DNA of 64,000 nucleotides, from the NCBI RefSeq assembly GCF_003595195.1, contig NZ_CP032418.1:1252501-1316500 (forward strand), given 5' to 3'. Both the position numbers and the translations under genes were made by a program. The stretch comes from Paenisporosarcina cavernae (GTDB lineage: Bacteria > Bacillota > Bacilli > Bacillales_A > Planococcaceae). Under the pieces are notes generated by a model. The model was given only the letters and a program-made list of their open reading frames with translations. It had not been told where the DNA came from and did no database searches. Positions 1 through 8,911 of the stretch are shown here, in pieces; position 1 is the stretch's first letter; each line of letters opens with the position of its first letter.

Positions 1-9
1 TGCTCCGCA

Positions 10-426
10 TTATGGAGCCTGTTGATAATTCTTGGTGGATTGGAGAATTTTCTGCAATTTTTTTGTGTCCGTTTCATTTATTAACGCCACTCCCGAGTCA
101 CCAAGTAGCAACGCTTTCTGTTCATCTTTTAGAAAAAAGAGCTGAAAATCATCGAGCGTTTCAGGTGGTTCATTCGTCTCGTTAAATAATGTTAAGACGT
201 AGTGTTCTTGTTGGGGGCGACTCGAATCCGCTTTGTCTTGCCAAGTAACGGCTTGAAAGATCGAGCTCAATTCGAGCAACGTCTCTTCATCTTGGATCAT
301 CCACACATCAAGGTCCTTTTCCCCTGCCCAAGCAGTATGAAAGTCGACGCGAACAAGTTGCGTTTTAGGTTCGCCACAACCCGATAAAAGGAAGACAAAA
401 CTAAGCAAAACTAGCCATTTTTTCAT
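10..426 (-). CDS. Small putative lipoprotein, function unknown
   Basis: 138 residues. The N-terminus is a lipoprotein signal: a Lys-Lys start, a hydrophobic stretch and a lipobox LSGC with the acceptor cysteine at residue 17, so the mature protein should be anchored to the outer face of the membrane. The rest is an acidic soluble domain of about 120 residues that I do not recognise. Its ATG overlaps the stop codon of the RNase Z gene by one base, so it is translationally coupled as the last gene of the dinB-rnz run. No other cysteine or catalytic motif stands out. Coding status is well supported by the signal and coupling; function is open. Confidence 0.75.
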   Translation of the reverse strand: MKKWLVLLSFVFLLSGCGEPKTQLVRVDFHTAWAGEKDLDVWMIQDEETLLELSSIFQAVTWQDKADSSRPQQEHYVLTLFNETNEPPETLDDFQLFFLKDEQKALLLGDSGVALINETDTKKLQKILQSTKNYQQAP

Positions 427-1397
427 TATGCGTCATCCTTTCTCTCCATCAGCGCAGAATCGATACGGTGGAACGTTCTATTTTTCCATTCATAAGTCGA
501 AAAATCTTCTGCGATGGTGAGAAATGGAAAAATCGTTTTGCCTTGTTCCAAGAGTGTTCGAACAGCGCTCCCTATAAAGCGAGCACTAATGTGCGTAGCA
601 ATCAATTGCTTCGCATTAGCAAGCTGAGCAACTTTTGCAGCATCGTGAATAGTCGAGTGTCCATATTCAGCTGCTAATTTTTCTGTATCCCCGTCGAACG
701 TTGCTTCATGTATTACTAAATCAGCTTCGTCACATAACTGAATAGATGCTTCGCAAAATTTTGTATCCCCTAAAATAGACACGACAAATCCGTCAGCAGG
801 AGCAGTTGTTACATCCCTACTCTTGACGGTGGAACCGTCTTCTAATTCTACATCATGTCCTGCTTTTAATTGACCGAGAAGCGGCCCTCTCGGAACGCCT
901 CGTGTAATTGCTTCTTCAAGAATCAACGTTGGTGGTAAAGGTTTTTGGGTAACTCGATACCCAAAAGAGGGGATTACATGTGCAAGCTCTTTCGCTTCCA
1001 CACAAAAGGTGTCGTCTTCAAAAATAACACCCTCAGAAATTTCTACCACCGTTAGTGGGTACTGGAGTGCTGTTTTTGACAGACGAATCGTCGTATGAAT
1101 CCATTCTTTAATTCCTTTAGGACCGTAAATCGTCAACTCAGAATCTCCAGCGAGAAAAGATCGTGAACCAAGTAGTCCTGGCAAACCAAAAATATGATCT
1201 CCATGAAGATGAGTAATGAAGATTTTCTCGAGCTTACGAGGTTTCAGGGCTGTATACAACATTTGATGTTGCGTTGCTTCTCCACAATCGAACAGCCAAA
1301 ATGTTCCTCGTTCTTGCAAGAGTTTCATCACAATTGCAGAAGTATTCCGTTGTTTAGAGGGCATGCCAGCTCCGGTACCTAAAAATTGAATTTCCAC
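426..1397 (-). CDS. rnz: Ribonuclease Z (tRNA 3'-end endonuclease)
   Basis: Cytosolic zinc endonuclease that removes 3' trailers from tRNA precursors lacking an encoded CCA. 323 residues from a GTG start, about the usual length for the long bacterial form. The metallo-beta-lactamase motif HLHGDH is at residues 63-68, with FLGTGAG at the N-terminus and a later GDT and HIS segment for the remaining metal ligands. The frame extends 19 codons further upstream, but those lie inside dinB. The GTG at 1397 begins the conserved EIQFLGTGAG and has an AGGAAG ribosome site formed by the end of dinB. The neighbour order dinB-rnz is as in B. subtilis yqjH-yqjK. Confidence 0.93.
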   Translation of the reverse strand: MEIQFLGTGAGMPSKQRNTSAIVMKLLQERGTFWLFDCGEATQHQMLYTALKPRKLEKIFITHLHGDHIFGLPGLLGSRSFLAGDSELTIYGPKGIKEWIHTTIRLSKTALQYPLTVVEISEGVIFEDDTFCVEAKELAHVIPSFGYRVTQKPLPPTLILEEAITRGVPRGPLLGQLKAGHDVELEDGSTVKSRDVTTAPADGFVVSILGDTKFCEASIQLCDEADLVIHEATFDGDTEKLAAEYGHSTIHDAAKVAQLANAKQLIATHISARFIGSAVRTLLEQGKTIFPFLTIAEDFSTYEWKNRTFHRIDSALMERKDDA

Positions 1398-1398
1398 G

Positions 1399-2586
1399 TT
1401 AGTCTTCCTTCTTTTTGAGACGAGATGTCCCTTTTTGAATGCTATCTTCACCAAATTTCTTTTGCATCTTTTCTAAAAGTTGCAGAAGCGGTTCTTCTTT
1501 TGCATGCTGTTGAAAAGTGAAAATAGATAATTGTTCCGTCCGATCTTGCATATCTTCCACATTACTGATAGTTATGCCAAGTAACCGAACAGCAGAACCA
1601 TCCCAATGCTTTTCGAAAAGTCGAATAGCTTCCTTTGCAATCATTTCCTGCTGATAATAAAGAACATTTTTCGTGACACTTCGACTCACATTATTCCAAT
1701 CGGCATATCGAATAGAAATGGACAAAGTCGTTCCAGCAAGTTGTTTCGCTTGCAGTCGACGAGCCACTTTTTCACTTAATCGAACAAGAATATTTCGTAG
1801 TTCTTGAATGTCACTTTCATCCACTTCAAGTGTCGTAGAATTACCGACACTTTTTGATTCCGCATGGGCATCAGGATCAACTGGTCTATTGTCCTCGCCA
1901 TTTGCTTTTTGCTTCAACCGAACACTTTTTTTCCCGAGCGTTTCAATAAGGAGTGTATCTTCCATAGTTGCAAGGTCGCCAATCGTGAAAACACCGACAT
2001 GATTCAACTTGGTTGCCGTACTTTCTCCAATTCCGTGCATTTTGATAATTTCAAGTGGCCATAAAAGTGTTGGAACATCTCGTTTCCGCAACACGGTGAT
2101 CCCCATCGGTTTTTTCATATTACTCGCCATTTTCGCCAAAAATTTATTTGGTGCAATTCCAATCGAACTAGGTAAATCTAGTTCTCTGGATAACCGCTGC
2201 TGTAAATCATTCGCAACATGAATGGCATCTGATGGGTTTTCTAAATGAGATAAATCAAGGTAGCCTTCGTCAATAGAAGTCGGTTCGACTAGATAAGAAT
2301 ACGTTCGCAACACATCGAACATCGCAACCGAAGCCGTTTTGTAGCGAGCAAAATTTGGCGGAAGAACGATTAATTCAGGACAAAGCATCTTTGCTTCTCG
2401 CACATTCATCGTTGTGTACACGCCAAAAGCTCTAGCTTCATACGAGCACGTAACAACTATTCCTCGTCGTTTCGTCGGGTCTCCAGCAACCGCGACAGGT
2501 TTTCCTTTTAAGGAAGTATCATAGGATTGTTCAACGGATGCGAAAAAGCTATTCATATCAATATGAAAAATGACTCTGGCTGCCAT
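1399..2586 (-). CDS. dinB: DNA polymerase IV (Y-family translesion polymerase)
   Basis: 395 residues. Y-family error-prone polymerase that bypasses DNA lesions. The palm carries the catalytic carboxylates: Asp10 in HIDMNSFFASVEQ and Asp106-Glu107 in SIDEGYLD. A helix-hairpin-helix thumb follows near residue 180 (KMHGIGESTATKL), then the little-finger domain. Near the C-terminus QLSIF fits the beta-clamp binding motif. The start overlaps the stop of the upstream CheW-like gene by one base. No LexA/SOS box is expected or seen directly upstream because the gene is internal to a cluster. Confidence 0.94.
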   Translation of the reverse strand: MAARVIFHIDMNSFFASVEQSYDTSLKGKPVAVAGDPTKRRGIVVTCSYEARAFGVYTTMNVREAKMLCPELIVLPPNFARYKTASVAMFDVLRTYSYLVEPTSIDEGYLDLSHLENPSDAIHVANDLQQRLSRELDLPSSIGIAPNKFLAKMASNMKKPMGITVLRKRDVPTLLWPLEIIKMHGIGESTATKLNHVGVFTIGDLATMEDTLLIETLGKKSVRLKQKANGEDNRPVDPDAHAESKSVGNSTTLEVDESDIQELRNILVRLSEKVARRLQAKQLAGTTLSISIRYADWNNVSRSVTKNVLYYQQEMIAKEAIRLFEKHWDGSAVRLLGITISNVEDMQDRTEQLSIFTFQQHAKEEPLLQLLEKMQKKFGEDSIQKGTSRLKKKED

Positions 2587-3059
2587 TAGCTTGACGCTTC
2601 TACCGTCGCCATATACTCTTTGATTTCTTTCACTCCGTCAATCGTTGTGACAAAAATGTGTGGATCAACTATCGTAATCATGCGATTTTCTAGATTTGCC
2701 ACCGACGTAAAGTATTTTGTTTTCGCATAGTTAACAAAGCCAATTTGCTTTAAGTCGTCCGATTGAATATCTAAAATTTCTTTTGCTTCTAATACAAGTA
2801 ATCCTAGCGAAAAGTCATCTGTTTGAACAACGATAACGCGAAGTTCCTCAGACGATGGAGCTTGTCGGTGATACAAAACTTGCTCAAAATCGATTACTGG
2901 AACGAGTTCCCCTCGGATTTTCGTTAGTCCTTTAAAATAATCCGGAACATGTGGAATTGGACTTATATGCGCTAACTTTTCGATCGATACAACATGATCT
3001 ACTGATACGGCGTACTCTTCATTCCCTGAACGAAACACAACCACTTTTTCTGATGACAT
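2586..3059 (-). CDS. CheW-like chemotaxis coupling protein
   Basis: 157 residues, essentially one CheW domain (SH3-like double barrel): FRSGNEEYAVSVDHVVSIEK at the N-terminus, the IRGELVPVIDF turn around residues 48-58, and a C-terminal MITIVDPH. CheW proteins link chemoreceptors to the CheA kinase at the cell pole. A receiver domain, as in CheV, is absent. It sits alone: no receptor, CheA or CheY gene is in the window, and its stop overlaps the dinB start. An ATG with GGGGGAAACGAT upstream supports the start. It could act in the main chemotaxis array or in a separate signalling complex. Confidence 0.8.
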   Translation of the reverse strand: MSSEKVVVFRSGNEEYAVSVDHVVSIEKLAHISPIPHVPDYFKGLTKIRGELVPVIDFEQVLYHRQAPSSEELRVIVVQTDDFSLGLLVLEAKEILDIQSDDLKQIGFVNYAKTKYFTSVANLENRMITIVDPHIFVTTIDGVKEIKEYMATVEASS

Positions 3060-3116
3060 ATCGTTTCCCCCGTTCTGTCTTTGTGTAAGCTTGTTTCAAA
3101 CGTGTCTGACAATGAA

Positions 3117-4238
3117 TTAATTCGATGTAGCAGCGGTTTTCACAATTTCTACTAATAATTCCGTTAGTTTTTCCAACTCTTCAACAGGCATCCGTTCACT
3201 TGTCGTGTGGATCTCTTCATATCCCACTGAAAGTGTCACTGTTGGAACACCGTGTCCAGAAATAATGTTGGCATCACTACCTCCACCACTAGTTCCAATT
3301 GTCACATCACGTCCAATTTTTTCAATTGCTTTTACAGCAGTTTGGACAACTTCATGGTTTTCCTCAAATCGGAACCCTGGATACATTAATTTAGATTCGA
3401 CCGTCGCTTTACCACCCATTTCATTCGCCACACGTGTAAACGTATCAACCATGTGTTTAGTTTGTTGTTCTAATTTGGCAGGATCAATAGATCGTGCTTC
3501 CGCTAAAATGTGCACTTCATCGCACACGATATTTGTCGCTTTTCCACCTTCAAAACGGCCAATATTCGCTGTCGTTTCCTCATCAATTCGACCTAAGGTC
3601 ATCGCAGAAATCGCTTTAGCCGCGATATTAATCGCAGATACGCCTTTTTCAGGTGCCACACCAGCATGTGCGGTTTTTCCAAAAATAGTAGCATTAATCT
3701 TTTGTTGATATGGAGCAGCATTTACAATCCCACCGACTTTTCCGTCAGAGTCCACTGCATAGCCGAAGGATGCTTTTAGTAATGAAACATCCATTTCTCG
3801 TGCCCCAGCTAAACCGCTCTCTTCACCAGCGGTAATGACTACTTGAAAATCACCGTGTGGAATTGAAAATTCTTTTAGTACGCGGATCATTTCAAATATT
3901 GCTGCAATACCAGCTTTATCATCGGCACCTAAAATTGTCGTGCCATCAGAATAAATGAAGCCATCCTCTTTTAAAACCGGTTTAATCGATTGACCAGGAA
4001 ACACCGTGTCCATGTGAGATGTAAAATAGATAGGAGTTGCATCTGCTACAGTTCCTTTAAACGTGGCAAATAAGTTACCAGCACCGTGACCGGAACGGTT
4101 AGCGGAATCATCTTCTACTACTTCTGCACCAAGTGCTTCTAGTTTTTCTTTCAATACGATGGATATTTCTTTTTCGTTTTTCGTTTCCGAATCGATCTGT
4201 ACAAGTTCCATAAATTCATCTACAAGTCTTTTATTCAA
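3117..4238 (-). CDS. M20 family zinc aminopeptidase, PepT/YqjE-like
   Basis: 373 residues, matching the length of B. subtilis YqjE. Cytosolic metallo-exopeptidase predicted to trim tri- or dipeptides. The M20 metal site is visible: His75 and Asp77 in SHMDTVF, Asp106 in LGADDKAG and Glu139-Glu140 in TAGEESG. A dimerisation insert with HAGVAPEKG follows, and SGGGSDAN lies near the C-terminus. Start is TTG with an AAGGAGG site seven bases upstream. It lies 12 bases after the carboxyltransferase gene and may be read with it. Substrate specificity cannot be decided from sequence. Confidence 0.86.
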   Translation of the reverse strand: MNKRLVDEFMELVQIDSETKNEKEISIVLKEKLEALGAEVVEDDSANRSGHGAGNLFATFKGTVADATPIYFTSHMDTVFPGQSIKPVLKEDGFIYSDGTTILGADDKAGIAAIFEMIRVLKEFSIPHGDFQVVITAGEESGLAGAREMDVSLLKASFGYAVDSDGKVGGIVNAAPYQQKINATIFGKTAHAGVAPEKGVSAINIAAKAISAMTLGRIDEETTANIGRFEGGKATNIVCDEVHILAEARSIDPAKLEQQTKHMVDTFTRVANEMGGKATVESKLMYPGFRFEENHEVVQTAVKAIEKIGRDVTIGTSGGGSDANIISGHGVPTVTLSVGYEEIHTTSERMPVEELEKLTELLVEIVKTAATSN

Positions 4239-4250
4239 TGAAGTTCCTCC

Positions 4251-5798
4251 TTACAATGGAATATTTCCATGTTTTTTGGTTGGTCGAGTTTCTTTCTTAT
4301 TGCGCATCATATCTAACGCTTGAATGAGTTTAATACGCGTCTCACGAGGATCGATTACGTCATCTACCATTCCACGAGCAGCAGCAACGTATGGATTTGC
4401 AAATTTTTCGCGATATTCCTCGATTTTTGCCGCTCGCGTAGCTTCCTGATTGTCGCTTTGCGCGATTTCCCGGGAAAAGATGATGTTCGCAGCCCCTTGA
4501 GGACCCATTACCGCAATTTCAGCATTTGGCCAAGAGAAGACTAAGTCGGCACCAATTGATTTAGAGTTAAGTGCTACATATGCTCCGCCATATGCTTTTC
4601 GTAAAATAACCGTAATTTTCGGAACGGTCGCTTCGGAGTAGGCATATAATATCTTCGCTCCGTGACGAATAATCCCGCCGTGTTCTTGTTTGATACCTGG
4701 GAAAAAACCTGTCACATCCTCAAAGGTAATAAGAGGAATATTAAACGAGTCACAGAATCGGATGAATCGAGATGCTTTATCTGATGAATCAATATCCAGT
4801 CCGCCAGCCATTACTTTTGGTTGGTTACAAACTAACCCCACAACTTCTCCTTTGATACGCGCAAGACCAATCACAACATTTCTTGCGAACTCAGGTTGAA
4901 CTTCTAAAAAGGAATTCGTATCGACAACTTGCTCAATCACTTTTCGAACATCATACGGGCGAATCGCGTCGAACGGAATGACTTCCGTTAAATCCGCACG
5001 ATAATCTTCCATATCAGGAGCATCCGAAACAGGTGCTTTTTCTTCATTATTTTGTGGTAAATAGCTCAACAATTGACGGACTTGTTGTAACACTTCTTGT
5101 TCAGAAGCGGCACGGAAGTGAGCATTTCCACTAATCGCATTATGTACTTTTGAGCCACCTAGATCTTCCGAAGAAATTTTTTCGCCCGTTACTGTTTCAA
5201 TCACCTTAGGTCCGGTGATGAACATTTGACTCGTTTTATCTACCATAAAGACAAAGTCAGTAATTGCTGGTGAATAAACTGCACCACCTGCGCATGGTCC
5301 CATAATAACCGAGATTTGTGGTATAACCCCTGAGTAAATCGCATTTCGATAAAAGATATGTCCATACCCATCGAGTGATACAACACCTTCTTGAATTCTA
5401 GCGCCGCCAGAATCATTCAATCCGATAAAAGGAGCACCATTTTTCGCTGCTAAATCCATCACATTTGCGATTTTTTGTGCATGCATTTCTCCAAGGGCAC
5501 CACCAAAAACTGTGAAGTCTTGAGAAAATAGATAAATGTCCCGTCCATTTACTTTTCCGAATCCAGTAACGACACCATCCCCTGGTCCTGCTAAATCTCC
5601 CATTCCAAAATCCGTTGTCCGATGCTCGACAAATGGATTTAACTCTACAAATGATCCTTCGTCTACTAATAAATCGATTCGTTCTCTCGCTGTAAGTTTC
5701 CCTTTTTCATGTTGTTTCGCGATGCGGTCATCTCCGCCACCTAATTCAATTTGACGCTTTCGATCATACAATTCATTAATTTTTTCATAAATATCCAC
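4251..5798 (-). CDS. mmdA: Acyl-CoA carboxyltransferase subunit (propionyl-CoA carboxylase beta / methylmalonyl-CoA decarboxylase alpha type)
   Basis: 515 residues, the usual length of the biotin-dependent carboxyltransferase beta subunit. Two crotonase-like halves are seen, with acyl-CoA and biotin oxyanion-hole glycines (GGAVYSPA near residue 170; GGAYVALNSK near 400). It transfers carboxyl groups between carboxybiotin and propionyl-CoA, interconverting propionyl- and methylmalonyl-CoA. Directly downstream of the epimerase gene (three-base gap; GTG start with an AGAGGG site), which places it in the propionate pathway. No dedicated biotin carboxylase, carrier or membrane subunit is adjacent, so partner subunits must come from elsewhere. 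Matches B. subtilis YqjD. Confidence 0.88.
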   Translation of the reverse strand: MDIYEKINELYDRKRQIELGGGDDRIAKQHEKGKLTARERIDLLVDEGSFVELNPFVEHRTTDFGMGDLAGPGDGVVTGFGKVNGRDIYLFSQDFTVFGGALGEMHAQKIANVMDLAAKNGAPFIGLNDSGGARIQEGVVSLDGYGHIFYRNAIYSGVIPQISVIMGPCAGGAVYSPAITDFVFMVDKTSQMFITGPKVIETVTGEKISSEDLGGSKVHNAISGNAHFRAASEQEVLQQVRQLLSYLPQNNEEKAPVSDAPDMEDYRADLTEVIPFDAIRPYDVRKVIEQVVDTNSFLEVQPEFARNVVIGLARIKGEVVGLVCNQPKVMAGGLDIDSSDKASRFIRFCDSFNIPLITFEDVTGFFPGIKQEHGGIIRHGAKILYAYSEATVPKITVILRKAYGGAYVALNSKSIGADLVFSWPNAEIAVMGPQGAANIIFSREIAQSDNQEATRAAKIEEYREKFANPYVAAARGMVDDVIDPRETRIKLIQALDMMRNKKETRPTKKHGNIPL

Positions 5799-5801
5799 GA
5801 A

Positions 5802-6212
5802 CTAATCCCTCTTTTCCGTCTTATCACATAATTCATATAACACACCGAACGATGATTTTGGATGTAAAAATGCTACTTGTGCTCCGCCAGCTCCAGGAGA
5901 AGGTTTTTCACTTAACAGCTTTACACCTTTTGTGCGTAACTCGTCCATGCGATGTTCTATATCATCCACACCAAATGCTATATGGTGAATGCCTTCACCT
6001 TTTTTTTGAATAAAAGCATGAATGGCATTATTTTCATTCATCGGCTCTAATAACTCGAGTTTTACATTTCCGGCATCGATAAATGCGACACGTACAGCCT
6101 GCGATTCTACTTCTTCTACTTTTAAACAAGTTAAACCAAGCGTTTCTTCATAGTACGCAATGGAAGCTTGTAAATCTTTTACCGCGATTCCAATATGATC
6201 TACCTTTTTCAA
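5802..6212 (-). CDS. mce: Methylmalonyl-CoA epimerase
   Basis: 136 residues of the vicinal-oxygen-chelate (glyoxalase) fold, converting (S)- to (R)-methylmalonyl-CoA so that the mutase can use it. Metal ligands are visible in the two beta-alpha-beta-beta-beta modules: His6 in KKVDHIGIAV, GIHHIAFGVDD in the middle and YELC near the end. I use the TTG at 6212: an AGGAAGTGA ribosome site lies five bases upstream, while the in-frame GTG three codons earlier falls inside that site. First gene of the mce-mmdA-peptidase run. Confidence 0.9.
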   Translation of the reverse strand: MKKVDHIGIAVKDLQASIAYYEETLGLTCLKVEEVESQAVRVAFIDAGNVKLELLEPMNENNAIHAFIQKKGEGIHHIAFGVDDIEHRMDELRTKGVKLLSEKPSPGAGGAQVAFLHPKSSFGVLYELCDKTEKRD

Positions 6213-6280
6213 TGAAGTCACTTCCTATTCAGAAAATATCTACTTCTATTGTACCGATTCAGAAAAGAAATCTCTAGCAC

Positions 6281-6308
6281 TTGTGCATTTCACGATTTTT
6301 GCTACACT
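6281..6308 (+). promoter_or_regulatory. Putative sigma-A promoter for prli42
   Basis: TTGTGC at 6281-6286 and TACACT at 6303-6308 with a 16-base spacer, about 30 bases before the prli42 start. The match is moderate (four of six at each box). Confidence 0.4.
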
Positions 6309-6338
6309 TAGCCTATCGGATATAAAGGAGTGAGCGAA

Positions 6339-6437
6339 GTGAGAAACGCCACATTTCGTAAAGTTGTCGTTTACATGATGATCGGTATTATGGTTTTATC
6401 GAGTGTATTATTCGGTATCAGTTTTATTTTAAGCTAA
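6339..6437 (+). CDS. prli42: Prli42, stressosome-associated membrane miniprotein
   Basis: A 32-codon gene starting GTG, preceded by an AAAGGAG site eight bases upstream. The product has a short basic N-terminus (RNATFRK) and a single transmembrane helix of about 20 residues (VVVYMMIGIMVLSSVLFGIS). This is the organisation and residue pattern of Prli42, described in Listeria as the membrane anchor that ties the stressosome to the envelope, with a basic patch and a conserved RK-VVY-M core. It is divergent from mce and ends in a terminator. Identification rests on pattern and position; the gene is too short for ordinary gene callers. Confidence 0.78.
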   Translation: MRNATFRKVVVYMMIGIMVLSSVLFGISFILS

Positions 6438-6475
6438 AAAAATGCGCAGAGATCATCTCTACGCATTTTTTTTCG
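6438..6475. terminator. Bidirectional intrinsic terminator
   Basis: A 15-base stem, AAATGCG-AGAGAT paired with ATCTCT-CGCATTT around one loop base with one C-A mismatch, flanked by A and T runs on either side. It can stop prli42 (plus) and the convergent membrane-protein gene (minus), whose stop codon lies inside the hairpin. Confidence 0.8.
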
Positions 6476-7430
6476 TTTTAAAACCGATAAATTCTTTTTT
6501 AATTTTTAAATAGTCTTCCATTTCTTCGATAAATTGAAACATCGCCGCCATCGATTCAAATTGTTTTCGATCCTTTGGTAATTCCATCGAATGAAAGTCC
6601 TGTTTTACTTCTTCTAGTTTTTGAATAAAAACAGAAGCAGTATTGCCAGAATGAACATGTTCTCCAAGTTCTTCTGTAAAATCCGCTATAATTTCCGCGT
6701 GACGAGTAAGTTTAGGCAGCGACGTTATTTTAGGAAGAATCCGCTCAATAATCTCATACTGTCGTTCTCTCATGTCAAAATATAAGTAATGTAAATTTTC
6801 TTTTCGCGTTAAATGGTTTTGGACGTCTTGGTAGGCGAGTGCCTTTCCTTTTTCGATAATATCTCCAGCAGTGACCAGTTCTTTTCCTGACCAAGCAGAA
6901 TCACCATCTCGCAAGTAGTTCGCAATCTCGCAAAATATTGTCGCATAGCATGCCTCTAAATCATGGCGATAAGCTGTTAGCTGTCGTTCGATATCTGGCA
7001 TGTACATATTGACGAGTAACGCAATTCCGAAACCGACGGCCATTAACTGCACTTCATTCCAAAGAAAAGATGGAGTAATTCCTCCTTGGTCAAATACATG
7101 CAAAATAATAACGATACTTGAAACAAACCCATCTTGAATGCGTAAAGATACAAGGGTAGGGATATAGACTAAGAGCATAATACCAAAAACAATCGGATGA
7201 TAATCAAACAGTTCAAAAAAGATAAATGCGAAAAACAATCCGACGCTACTAGCTGCAACACGTGCAAAAACCGCACGGAACGATTTATGTCGAGTTGGTT
7301 GAATGCAGAGCACCGTTAAGATAAAAGCGGAGCTGAAATAATCCAGCTCCAAAAACATCGCGATTAGCATGGAAATGCTCGAACCTACTGCCGTTTTAAG
7401 CGTTCGATAGCCAATACGAAACTGTCGCAT
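6459..7430 (-). CDS. Aromatic acid exporter family membrane protein (DUF939, YqjA-like)
   Basis: 323 residues. The N-terminal ~150 residues carry about four to five transmembrane segments, with the IQPTRHKSFRAVFARV loop typical of ArAE/FUSC-type exporters. The remainder is a soluble, largely helical cytosolic domain with many charged residues. Family members are proposed to move aromatic acids out of the cell, but the substrate here is unknown. Start ATG, five bases after the bacilliredoxin stop, so the two genes are probably co-transcribed. Same neighbours as B. subtilis yqjA-yqiW. Confidence 0.82.
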   Translation of the reverse strand: MRQFRIGYRTLKTAVGSSISMLIAMFLELDYFSSAFILTVLCIQPTRHKSFRAVFARVAASSVGLFFAFIFFELFDYHPIVFGIMLLVYIPTLVSLRIQDGFVSSIVIILHVFDQGGITPSFLWNEVQLMAVGFGIALLVNMYMPDIERQLTAYRHDLEACYATIFCEIANYLRDGDSAWSGKELVTAGDIIEKGKALAYQDVQNHLTRKENLHYLYFDMRERQYEIIERILPKITSLPKLTRHAEIIADFTEELGEHVHSGNTASVFIQKLEEVKQDFHSMELPKDRKQFESMAAMFQFIEEMEDYLKIKKEFIGFKTKKNA

Positions 7431-7435
7431 ACCGA

Positions 7436-7876
7436 CTATACTTCTTCGCAGTACTCTTCAAATAACGCTTGGATATTCGTAATCACACTCATTGGGTCGT
7501 GCCCTTCAATTTCGTGACGAGCAATTTCACCAACTGGTTTACCATCTTTTAATAACACAAAGGATGGTGAAGATGGAAGATGATCTTCTCCAAAAATGTC
7601 ACGTGCTACTGCTGTTGCTTCTTTGTCTTGTCCAGCAAAGACAGTTAGCAAGCGGTCTGGACGTTTGTCATAATGAACTGCGTGAGCTGCTGCAGGGCGA
7701 GCAATTCCACCTGCACAACCGCAAACAGAATTGACCATGACAAGTGCTGTTCCTTCTTTTGCAAATACCTCTTCTACTTCTTCCGGAGTTTGCAGTTGTT
7801 GATATCCTGCTTGTTCCATTTCACTTCTTGCTTGACGTACTATATCATTCATCAATAAGTTAAAATCCATATTCAT
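7436..7876 (-). CDS. brxB: Bacilliredoxin BrxB (YqiW family)
   Basis: 146 residues, thioredoxin-like fold. The signature CGC active site is at residues 52-54 (SVCGCAGG). Bacilliredoxins remove bacillithiol from S-bacillithiolated proteins after oxidative stress, implying that this organism makes bacillithiol. The closely similar N-terminus NMDFNLLMN and the IEGHDPM segment match YqiW/BrxB rather than BrxA. Ribosome site AGGAGTG before ATG. Located between meaB and the ArAE gene. Confidence 0.92.
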   Translation of the reverse strand: MNMDFNLLMNDIVRQARSEMEQAGYQQLQTPEEVEEVFAKEGTALVMVNSVCGCAGGIARPAAAHAVHYDKRPDRLLTVFAGQDKEATAVARDIFGEDHLPSSPSFVLLKDGKPVGEIARHEIEGHDPMSVITNIQALFEEYCEEV

Positions 7877-7909
7877 GTGTTAGCACTCCTTTCGTTCCTT
7901 ATTGTACGC

Positions 7910-8911
7910 TTATTTTGAAAATAATTCATCCAATGCATTCGATGGAGATACCTCTCCTAATAAGATACGTTTTTCTAACTGTTTTACAGTATCTCGAGTT
8001 GTGTTGGAAACAAAAAACTGTTCCACTAATCGATCATGGATCATTTGCGTAAACCAATCCGTCAGTTGTTGGTTTCGACGACTCTCAAAATAGTCATTTT
8101 CTTTCGTAAACTTAACAAATGCCTCAATTATTGTCCAAACGTCGTCTAATCCATCCTTCTTTAGAGAAGACACTGCCATTGCTTTCGTTTGCCATTCAGG
8201 AGTAGCTGGCTGTAAAAAATGAAGCAACTGGTTGAATTCCCGAACCGCTCGTTTTGCAACGGGTACATTTTCTCCATCGGATTTGTTTACAAGGAGTAAA
8301 TCGGCAATTTCCATAATTCCTTTTTTCATGCCTTGCAGCTCATCGCCAGCTCCCGTTAAAACAAGCAACAAGAAAAAGTCGACCATGTTTCGGACAAGTG
8401 TTTCGCTTTGTCCCACTCCTACTGTTTCAATAAGTAAAATGTTATAGCCAGCAGCTTCGCACAGCATCATCGTTTCCCGCGTTTTTTTATGGACACCGCC
8501 AAGAGTTCCGGCGGTCGGACTAGGTCGTATAAAAGCAGAGGGATGGCGAGCGAGTGTCTCCATGCGAGTTTTGTCGCCTAAAATACTTCCGCCGTTGCGA
8601 GTGGAACTTGGATCAATTGCTAGCACAGCTACACGATTATGTTGTTCACAAAGCATGGTGCCAAATGATTCGATAAACGTACTTTTACCTGCACCTGGGA
8701 CTCCCGTAATCCCAATCCGAATGCAATTACCTGTGTATGGGTACAATCGTTCAAGCAGTTCGTTTGCATAGATACGGTCTTCTGCTTTCACGCTTTCAAT
8801 TAGGGTAATACCTTTGGCTAGAGCTTGTTTTGAACCTGCTCGAATGTCATCAGCTAATGAAGCCACTGACAGTTCTCGCTTATTAACCTTTCGGAAGTGC
8901 CGAGTTGTCAT
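7910..8911 (-). CDS. meaB: MeaB-type G-protein chaperone of methylmalonyl-CoA mutase
   Basis: 333 residues. P-loop GTPase of the ArgK/MeaB (SIMIBI) class: Walker A GVPGAGKST at residues 70-78, a DPSS segment at 100-103, GVGQSE near 165 and the guanine-specific NKSD at 209-212. These GTPases gate loading of adenosylcobalamin onto the mutase and eject inactivated cofactor. The start ATG overlaps the stop of mutB by one base, which fits a dedicated chaperone of that enzyme. C-terminal dimerisation helix present (ESRRNQQLTDWF). Confidence 0.93.
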   Translation of the reverse strand: MTTRHFRKVNKRELSVASLADDIRAGSKQALAKGITLIESVKAEDRIYANELLERLYPYTGNCIRIGITGVPGAGKSTFIESFGTMLCEQHNRVAVLAIDPSSTRNGGSILGDKTRMETLARHPSAFIRPSPTAGTLGGVHKKTRETMMLCEAAGYNILLIETVGVGQSETLVRNMVDFFLLLVLTGAGDELQGMKKGIMEIADLLLVNKSDGENVPVAKRAVREFNQLLHFLQPATPEWQTKAMAVSSLKKDGLDDVWTIIEAFVKFTKENDYFESRRNQQLTDWFTQMIHDRLVEQFFVSNTTRDTVKQLEKRILLGEVSPSNALDELFSK

